Assembly (NCBI GenBank): GCA_036250195.1
Contig: JAVHZZ010000002.1
Coordinates: forward strand, 64,012,705-64,076,704
DNA: 64,000 nucleotides
Reading direction: 5' to 3'
Source: Mixophyes australis
Taxonomy: Eukaryota; Chordata; Amphibia; Anura; Limnodynastidae
In this document: piece after piece, positions 57,056-64,000 of the stretch
Layout of the letters: each line of letters begins with the position of its first letter
Position numbering within the stretch: position 1 is the first letter of the stretch
The notes under the pieces: generated by a model
The model's input: the letters and a program-made list of their open reading frames with translations, nothing else
Database searches by the model: none
What the model was told of the DNA's origin: nothing
Position numbers and translations under genes: made by a program

Positions 57056-57734
57056 TTAATAATAATAATTAAGGAGAGCAAAGCAAAAAATAAAGTATGT
57101 TCCAAAGGTTTGATCCTGGACAAACCATGTTACAATGCAAGAGGTGCAAATTAGTTTATTAGTTTGCACACAAGTTAAATACTGCCTGGTTTTTTTTATT
57201 CAGCACAAAAATACTTCATAGCTTTATTTATACACTGAAACTTTAAATTGATCTAGGACATGCTCTGTCACAACTATATATCTGTCCCCACATTTTAAAT
57301 TTACCTCCCCCTCCAATGCAACTTGGCTTTGCCCAGGTGCAAAGTTACTCCTTTCCTATGCTTTACTCTCCTGAATGACTCAGACCCACTGTGTTTGGAC
57401 TTGAATGACGCCCTTAAAGAGCGGTTACAGTTGGCTACAAAGCCCTGAGCACATGAATCGCCACCTCCTGATGCCAGACGCCCAGAGACGAGAGAAGGTG
57501 TCTTTTTTTTTTTTTAATTGAAGGAAAAAGTTAGGCGGACCCTTTAATCCCGCCCCCTGTGTCACTGATTTGAGGATAGGGTCTGAGCAGTCTATTACTG
57601 CAGTGCAGGGCCCTGCTTTCTAACAGCCTATGTCACCTTATCCTCTGCTGCCTATTGCCACACAAGCTCTCTGCCAGCCACACCATTAATATCCTGGACG
57701 GTGATAGAAAGCTCAGTGATCAGGGTGCGTCTCC

Positions 57735-57935
57735 TCCACAGCTGCAGGACGAAAATCGCTTTCCCCAGGTTGCAACATGCCAGGAGGAGTGATGTCATAG
57801 GGCTGAGCTGCAATGCCCCTGAATACAGCACAGTAGCAGCTGTTGGACAAAGATCGCTTTCCCTGGGATGCAACATGCAGGAGAGACAGGGCTGTCATCA
57901 TAGAGCTCAGCTGCAATGCTACTGAACACAGCACT
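57735..57935. repeat. Imperfect tandem duplication, unit about 95 bp
   Basis: CAGCTGCAGGACGAAAATCG, CTTTCCCCAGGTTGCAACATG, CTGAGCTGCAATGCCCCTGAA recurs as CAGCTGTTGGACAAAGATCG, CTTTCCCTGGGATGCAACATG, CTCAGCTGCAATGCTACTGAA. Both frames of 70-74 residues are repeat translations. Confidence 0.8.
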
Positions 57936-58364
57936 GGTTACTTACACTGGTAATAACAAAGACATTTGTTTACTGTGGGATATCAAAACTGAACATTTGA
58001 GATGTGGAAATAGCAATAAATCTCTCTGTAAGGGTAGCTGTTGGCAGTTATCAGTTAAATAGGAACTATAGTATCATGAGTTCACTGCTTCAGTCAATTG
58101 CATGAAATTACAGCTGCAGTCAAAGGTTATTACCAACTGACACTATTTTCCCAGTCAGAACCAGGTTTTAATGCTTTGTGTTTAGAAATATTTTTGTCTG
58201 GAAAAATGCCCATTTCTTAATATTGACCATGTGCGTAGTAAAATTGCTTTTATTCAACATATAAAACTCACTGTTGGTTATCTTGGCTTTATAAGATGCT
58301 ATCTATTGAGCAGTATTTAAATTGTTATAGATGATAACGTTTAGTAAACATATATGTTGGGGAT

Positions 58365-59205
58365 AAGCAGGGGTGTAGGAACGAAAATTTTCATGTGGGG
58401 AGCAAAAGTCAGTGTTTCAGGGGTTGGCCAAAAATGTATTTATACGTTATTAAATATTATTAATAATAATTACCAATTAGTACAATAGCTGTTAGAAAGA
58501 TAAATAAAATCAATTGTTCATCTTAAAAATTTGCATTTTTAATAGTCAATAACCTAGTTTTTTTTTTACAGAATTCATTGACGGCCTAATCTTATTTAAC
58601 CGGTACTATTTTTACATCTATAGTCACTGCATCACTGTTTATAGTATGTGCTATAATTCTAAATTGCTATATCTCGTATTTGTTACTGGACACTTTGCCT
58701 GCAATTCAGAGTAAAAGTAAAGTGAATAGCAGTTCATAATCAATACAGGGTATTAAATGTTTATGAACACGTCACTTAGGGGCATATTCAATTACGATTC
58801 GTGGCCGTGATTACGCGTGACCGTACAGGTCCCGGTATCGCAACATTGTGGGAATCCGCGATATTAAGCTATTGTAATGGCGCTTTATATGCGCAGCCGC
58901 GAATCGGAATTGAATATGCTCCTTAGAGTTTTTTAAATAAACAAATCAATCTGTATTAAATCTATACTAAGGCAATCTATATTAAAGAACATTTGGTAGT
59001 TATACTAACATAATCTATCATTTAAAAAGGTTTCACAGGTTTAGAACAGTTACCATGACTTCAGAAAGTAGCATGAAGGCTTTTGTGTAGAAGTTCATGG
59101 GAAGGAGGGGGGGGGCGGGCAAAACACAGTCTTTCGCCACCCAACAGAAATCCTGGGGGAGGGGTAACTGTCCCCTATGCCCCCCTGGTTTCTACACCCC
59201 TGGGG
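58365..59205. mobile_element. Interspersed element with nested MITE
   Basis: GGGGATAAGCAGGGGTGTAGGA opens and GGTTTCTACACCCCTGGGG closes in inverted orientation (GGGGTGTAGGAACGA / TTTCTACACCCC), so they look like inverted ends of one element. Interior is AT-rich and non-coding and holds the MITE at 58779-58922. Confidence 0.5.
58776..58925. mobile_element. MITE with GGGGCATATTCAATTAC ends and TTA duplication
   Basis: GGGGCATATTCAATTACGATTC at 58779 and GAATCGGAATTGAATATGCTCC ending at 58922 are inverted. TTA stands on both sides (58776-58778, 58923-58925). Confidence 0.8.
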
Positions 59206-59464
59206 ACAGTTGCCGGGATGCAATGCTGATTAAGAAAGCATCCTGGCTGTGCCTTGGTGACAGCCGGGACAGAGAAAACGGAAGTGACGTCCCGACTGTT
59301 GCCATAACAGCCGCGTCTCATAACAGGATTTAACCAGACCTGTATGATTTTCAAAGGTCGGATGCTCCCTAAACTTATATGCATTTACATACACATATAC
59401 ACATTTTTAGCATTTAAGTTGCTGGCTTCAGTATTACAATGTTTTTGACTATTTTTCCTCTGTG

Positions 59465-59480
59465 TTCTCTTTAGAATGTG
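59465..59480 (+). promoter_or_regulatory. 3' splice site and start-stop uORF before TRIM13
   Basis: TTCTCTTTAG (to 59474) is a good acceptor and is conserved in the pseudogene copy. The exon then opens AATGTGATGG: ATG at 59476-59478, TGA at 59479-59481, and the TRIM13 ATG at 59481-59483 overlapping the TGA. If the transcript uses this acceptor, ribosomes meet a one-codon start-stop uORF directly before the initiator. Confidence 0.6.
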
Positions 59481-60701
59481 ATGGAGGTGATGGAGGAAGA
59501 GCTGACATGTCCCATCTGCTGCAGCCTTTTTGATGATCCTCGAGTTTTACCTTGTTCACACAACTTCTGTAAAAAATGTTTGGAAGGTGTCATTGAAGGC
59601 AATACCAGGCATATGCTATGGAAACCTTTGACTTTCAAATGTCCGACTTGCCGAAAAGAAATCTCCACGATGGGTGTTAATAGCCATCAGGTTAATTATC
59701 TACTGAAAGGAATTGTGGAAAAATACAACAAGATTAAGGCAGGCCCAAAATTGCCAATGTGTAAAGTGCACAGTGGTCAACCCCTTAACATCTTTTGCTC
59801 TACGGATCTAAAGCTGATCTGTGGGTTTTGTGCCACTAACGGGGAACACAAAGAACATGTTATTTCCTCCATTGATGATGCCTACAACCAGGAAAAGAGT
59901 TCATTTGACTCTCTCCTTCGGGGGTTTGAGGACTTACAATGCACGCATGTCATTGCCCGACTGGACACCTTGGAGACCAACAAGAGGAAGGTTCTTCATT
60001 TGCTGACAAAGGATTCGGATGGGGTGAAGTCTTATTTTGAAAAGCTGCAGTATTTGCTAGAACAGAAAAAGAATGAGATCCTATCAGATTTAGAAACCAT
60101 GAAGCTTGCAGTCATGCAAGCTTATGATCCAGAAATCAGTAAGCTGAACAACATCATCAGTGAGCAGAAAAAAGCTTGCAACATTGCTGAAGATTTTAAG
60201 GATATTTCTGATCCACTTTTGTTCCTTCAGAAGATGGAGGAATTTAGGGAGAAAATTAGACTTATCAAAGCCCCATTGCCTTCTGCCTCGGATGTTACTG
60301 TCATTTCGTATATGAAAAATTTTGATACCAGTATGTGGGATCATTTCAAACTAATAGATGTGGATAAAATATGTTTGCCACAGGAAGCACCCGCCAAGCA
60401 GCGAAGAATTCAATTGAAATACCCATTCTCCTATAGAGCGGTAGCAGTGGCTGCTATACTTGTCATTTTATTGGTGGCATTTCTTTTAGCACTACATACC
60501 GACTTTGCCCTGGACTTTGACAACCATCTGCAGCTGATTTCTTCATATCTGTCAGACACCACCACACGAATAGCTGAAGAAGCTGCCTTTTATTGGGACC
60601 TAATTGCAGAACAATTCATTCTCCTTGGTGAAAAGCTACACAAGTATACCATAATTTTTTTGGAGCATGTGGCAAAATTTGCATGTAAATATTCATTATA
60701 A
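59481..60701 (+). CDS. TRIM13: TRIM13, E3 ubiquitin ligase of the ER membrane
   Basis: 406-residue single-exon frame. RING finger: C10, C13, C25, H27, C30, C33, C54, C57 (CPICCSLFDDPRVLPCSHNF region). B-box 2: C94, H97, C106, D109, C114, C117, H123, H126. A coiled coil (~130-260, with SDLETMKLAVMQAYDPEI) and a single C-terminal membrane segment (~320-338, AVAVAAILVILLVAFLLAL), then an exposed or lumenal tail ending KYSL. Length and architecture equal TRIM13 (RFP2, ~407 residues), an ER-anchored RING ligase acting in ER-associated degradation and ER stress-linked autophagy. The start is ATG 59481, matching the family's MEL/MEV-EEELTCPIC; an upstream GTG is not used. The 5' UTR exon lies upstream and is not identified. 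The usual mammalian neighbours (KCNRG, SPRYD7, miR-15/16) are not seen in the window. Confidence 0.95.
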   Translation: MEVMEEELTCPICCSLFDDPRVLPCSHNFCKKCLEGVIEGNTRHMLWKPLTFKCPTCRKEISTMGVNSHQVNYLLKGIVEKYNKIKAGPKLPMCKVHSGQPLNIFCSTDLKLICGFCATNGEHKEHVISSIDDAYNQEKSSFDSLLRGFEDLQCTHVIARLDTLETNKRKVLHLLTKDSDGVKSYFEKLQYLLEQKKNEILSDLETMKLAVMQAYDPEISKLNNIISEQKKACNIAEDFKDISDPLLFLQKMEEFREKIRLIKAPLPSASDVTVISYMKNFDTSMWDHFKLIDVDKICLPQEAPAKQRRIQLKYPFSYRAVAVAAILVILLVAFLLALHTDFALDFDNHLQLISSYLSDTTTRIAEEAAFYWDLIAEQFILLGEKLHKYTIIFLEHVAKFACKYSL

Positions 60702-61209
60702 TATTTCTAGCAATTTATGCCATTTAGGTAAAATACTCTTTATAAGCAGTCACCAGGGCCAGTAGAACACAGCACCGTGCATACCAGGGCGCCACGTCAG
60801 CACCCGCAAAATATTTTTTCCAGACAGCTGGTGGGTTCCAAGTCCCCCTTCTCTGTGGGGGCAAGCTCAGGGATATGAAGGGGCACTGCATGTGCAGTGG
60901 CAACGTATTCCACACCTGCGCAGTGAAGTGCCAAGGGCTTCATGGCGCATGTGTTGATACCGCGCTCCGGCCCTGGTTGTCACTATAGGGGGCACATCCA
61001 CAAAATAGGAGAAATGGACGTTTTGCCTTAACTTGTCCTTTGTACTCCATGTTGTGTAACCATATTCCACCACTTCCTCATCCACTTTCACCTCCTATTA
61101 TGTTATTAAGTAAAAAGTAAACAGGGTTTAGTAACCAACACAATGAAGTATTTTTTTTTTTATATAGAATACACATCCTGTGGCTTTTTTTTCTCATTAA
61201 AAAATATGA
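60702..61209. other. TRIM13 3' flank, probable 3' UTR
   Basis: No second gene. 60760-60990 is GC-rich with CAGGGCGCCACGTCAGCACC; the 74-residue minus frame here has no known domain. An exact poly(A) site cannot be fixed from sequence alone. Confidence 0.4.
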
Positions 61210-61413
61210 CATTAATCCAGTGGATTCCAAACTTTTTCAGTTCAAGGCACCCTTAGGGTCTCCAAAATTTTTTTCAAGGCACCCCTAAGCCAAAATAATT
61301 GCCAAGTAGTCCCCCGCCTTGCTTACCACTGGCCCAGGCCGAGGCACCCCTGTGAGATCTCCAAGGCACCCCAGGGAACCTAGGCACACAGTTTGGGAAC
61401 CACTGCATTAATC
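61210..61413. mobile_element. hAT-type MITE with 8-bp target duplication
   Basis: Element 61218-61405 (188 bp) has ends CAGTGGATTCCAAACTTTTT and CAGTTTGGGAACCACTG in inverted orientation. CATTAATC stands at 61210-61217 and 61406-61413, an exact 8-bp duplication as made by hAT transposases. Interior has AAGGCACCCCTAA-type repeats. Confidence 0.92.
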
Positions 61414-62065
61414 TGTCGGAAACACTGAAGAAAATGGGTATGAAAATGTACATTTTTACATCATACTTAGTATTTTAATAGAATATGGTATATAACCTAT
61501 AACTTTTTTCAGATGTTCTATAAGGTCTCAATTTAAAAATATCCTGTTTTTATTTTAACGTTTAAGTACTTTATTTTTCTATCCCTTCGTAAGAAAATAG
61601 ACATTTTATGGTTGTTCTCTCTTCTATTCAGACAGGATAAACTCCATCTTATGTGTATGTTGGTTTTGTCAGATAAAAAAGCTTAAAAAAACAAAACGCT
61701 ACATAATGTTTGTTCTATAAAAGTGACATTTTATTATCAGGTTAACTAAATCCACTTTTTACTGGTGATGTATTATAAAATACGGTGCACAAAGGACAAT
61801 CCTAAAAACAAGTTAAGGCAAAGTATCCTTTCCTCTTTTATAGACTGTTCCACATAGTGTCAATAGACCTGAATGCCTGTACCTGACAAAAAAAAAAGCC
61901 TTGTTTTGTGCAGTGGAGGATAATAAAATCTAATGTATGCATCCATAATTCTATCTGTCAAATCAACAGATTATTATGTATGTGATGAATTCACACTTGC
62001 AACATTCAAAGGAGTAACTTAATGTATAGTTTCCATGTATAGTTTGGTAGGGACATTTGAACATA
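61414..62065. other. No recognised genes
   Basis: AT-rich sequence with no repeat family or exon that I can name. Confidence 0.4.
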
Positions 62066-62068
62066 TAT

Positions 62069-62662
62069 AGGGGCACATTTATCATTCATCGGCAAAAATG
62101 AGAAATAGTTATCAATCCTTATCGCATGGATAAGGATTGAACTATTTCTCAAATTTATTAAAAACGGATCACAGAAATAGCAGTTCCGAAAAACTGCTGT
62201 TTCTGTGATAAAAAAAAAAATCATACTTACCCCCCTCTTCGGACGCGCTGTCTCAGGATCTTCTCCAGGTGTTCTTCGTTCCTCTTCATCCTTCAATTGC
62301 GCATGTGCAGTTTGAAGATCCCCGCTATGTCTCTGCAACTATCGTTGCAGAGAAAGCTGCTCTTCGGAGCAGAGCTGACAGCATTGGATTTTTTCAATTA
62401 TGATAATGTACGCCAGCTGCTTTTTAACATGACAAGTTCCCGAAAAAAATATTTTTTCGGGACTTGTTAGATTGCGGCTAGAGCAGTCACCATACTGTTG
62501 AATGGTGACTGCTAGCAAAAACGATGAGGAGTGCAAAGCAGCAGATATCCATGATATCTGCTGCGATGCACCTTTAATAAATTTGCGGAGGGCACATCGG
62601 GACCTGATTTCCACGGTAAGTGCACGATCGTGCACTACCATGCTTTCTTAAATATGCCCCTT
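62069..62662. mobile_element. Palindrome-rich non-autonomous element
   Basis: Ends GGGGCACATTTATCATTC and TTAAATATGCCCC are inverted. Interior holds several hairpins: AATAGTTATCAATCCTTATCGC/GATAAGGATTGAACTATT, AGAAATAGCAGTTCCG/CTGCTGTTTCTGTG, and AGCAGATATCC/ATATCTGCTGC. It shares the block order with 52590-53045. The 110- and 100-residue minus frames inside are not genes. Confidence 0.65.
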
Positions 62663-62664
62663 TG

Positions 62665-63750
62665 TCTTTTTTTAGTTTTTATTATAGGACAGTACTATAA
62701 ACCTGTCGCATTTTATAAATCTAGTTGTTCCTTAAAGATACACTAATGACTTACTTGCTACAGAGATGCATGTATGAGAGTGTCCTATTACTTCATCAGT
62801 TCCCTTCTTTTTTTGATGTCTGTTTACGTCTGAATCCTTTTATATTTAGAAGTTCTATTTTAGTGGTCCTCTTATTTTGTATTTTTTTTTTATTCCATCT
62901 TTTTGTTTTTAGTAAATATATAAATACATGTTGAAGACTTATCATTTGTGTATAATAAAATAAGTGCAAAAGTGAAGCTTTCTTTTACAAGGATACATAG
63001 ATCCAAAGGGAGAAGTATTCCAAAATGTGCTATTTCTAAAAATAAATTGTATTATGAGCGGTTAGTGAAAAAGTAACCCTGTGCAGTGTTCGCTCTGGGC
63101 CATATTTAGTGGACAATGTTGCTGATTTAGCAGTTTGTTTAAGGTTCATAGTGTACGGTAATGCAATATTTGCTTCCAGTGAATAAAACCTATAATGGGG
63201 ACTTTGCACTGATATTTCTCATGACCAGACATGAAAGTCAGCAAATGAGTAATCATGATAATATGATTTGCACTTCATTAATGTCAGCACCTACTTATTG
63301 TAAATTTAGACATAGTCAAGTTCAGCTTTATTTTCTTAAAATCTTAATAAATGACATAATATGACCATCATTACCATGTGCTATGAGTTCAATTTGTATT
63401 GTTATTGGTGACATTGACTGTTCATGCATAATGCTAGAGCTGTAAATCTAATTTACAACTTGCAACTTTTATGACTCCTATTTTAATGATGTTAAAGAAC
63501 CTAAAGCAAACACCCTTTCCTTTGCAGTCATTGTTAATTATACTCTACTGGTTTTAAGAACCATTATTTAACTAGTCCATGTGTAAATCAGCCAGCTTCT
63601 TTGTTACCCAGCTTATCAGACTGAGTTAGTGCTTATTGTTATGGGTTCATGCATACAAGCGTCCTAGTGCTCCATTAATGATCCGCTGTGTTAAGCCCCA
63701 TTGTAAATGGACACTGGTTGGCATTTTTGTGCACTGGGGGTTAATGCACC
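62665..63750. other. No recognised genes
   Basis: AT-rich, T-rich tract near 62880. No exon or named repeat found. Confidence 0.4.
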
Positions 63751-63754
63751 AGAT

Positions 63755-63918
63755 CAGACCTGGCCAACCTGTGGCTCTCCAGGTGTGAAACTACAAGTCC
63801 CATCAAACCCTGCCCACTATTTACTGGTTATCTGGTTATTTACTGGCTATCTACTGGTAAAACATGCTGGGGCTTGTAGTTTCACAACACTTGGAAGGCC
63901 ACAGGTTGGCCAGGCCTG
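63755..63918. mobile_element. hAT-like MITE
   Basis: Ends CAGACCTGGCCAACCTGTGG and CCACAGGTTGGCCAGGCCTG are inverted, with inner AAACTACAAGTCCC / GGGGCTTGTAGTTTCAC complements. Flanks CACCAGAT and CACCTTGG may be a decayed 8-bp duplication. The centre contains a short ACTGGTTATCTGG-type tandem stretch. Confidence 0.7.
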
Positions 63919-64000
63919 CACCTTGGACATTAAGTCTCCTGTTAATACAGTGGAGGTAAACATTTTTGGGACTGAATCATTCATTAACATGCATTCATCT

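Noticed and set aside
59478..59480. GTG at 59478 as the TRIM13 start
   Set aside because: The next codon, ATG 59481, matches the family N-terminus, and eukaryotic initiation favours ATG.
59000..64000. KCNRG, SPRYD7 or miR-15/16 next to TRIM13
   Set aside because: Mammalian synteny made me look for them, including the miR-15/16 AGCAGCAC seed phrase on both strands; no convincing match was found in the window.

Overview
The window is vertebrate nuclear DNA, most likely from an amphibian (probably a frog). It holds a clear TRIM13 orthologue, introns with GT-AG signals, and a dense mix of L2, L1/Tx1, Gmr1-like Ty3, Penelope-like, retroviral, Crypton-like and TTA/TAA-flanked MITE sequences. The amphibian assignment rests on this repeat mix and is an inference. 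Host coding sequence is sparse and transposable elements fill most of the window.

Layout: 1-450 antisense LTR-like fragment; 515-1200 two L2 tails; 1200-2843 Gmr1-like Ty3 remnant in the order gag, PR, IN; 2887-13145 an antisense L1/Tx1 element split by an endogenous retrovirus (ERV). The ERV keeps 5' LTR, PBS, leader ORF, broken gag and an open PR-RT frame. It is cut at 9307, where a second copy of L1 tail plus LTR begins. 13150-16800 is unrecognised. 16800-18925 holds MITEs, an 18S rRNA-derived fragment and a Tx1-like tail with a solo LTR flanked by a 5-bp target duplication. 20300-21230 is a broken, unprocessed, inverted TRIM13 copy. 22440-24330 holds a Penelope-like stretch, another LTR and CA-rich satellite. 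24580-27004 is an L1 copy with a 15-bp target duplication, and 27180-29740 a decayed Crypton-like zinc-finger/tyrosine-recombinase gene. 30780-33820 is dominated by tandem repeats.

On the minus strand between 53800 and 35545 three exons with good splice signals and compatible phases join into a 201-residue frame with a BESS-like C-terminus. I do not recognise this gene. Its first intron holds two long antisense-inserted L2 LINEs (41870-45252 and 46763-50030). From 50 kb on there are more MITEs and L2 tails, then the intact TRIM13 coding exon (59481-60701, +), followed by two hAT-type MITEs and another palindromic element.

The most interesting points are: the 1.9-kb direct repeat that looks like an LTR pair but is best explained by unequal exchange between a provirus allele and a solo-LTR allele; a Vpu-like single-pass membrane ORF in the retroviral leader; an in-frame gag-UAG-pol junction; the Gmr1-type domain order; the unrecognised three-exon gene; the inverted TRIM13 duplicate; and a start-stop uORF overlapping the TRIM13 initiator.
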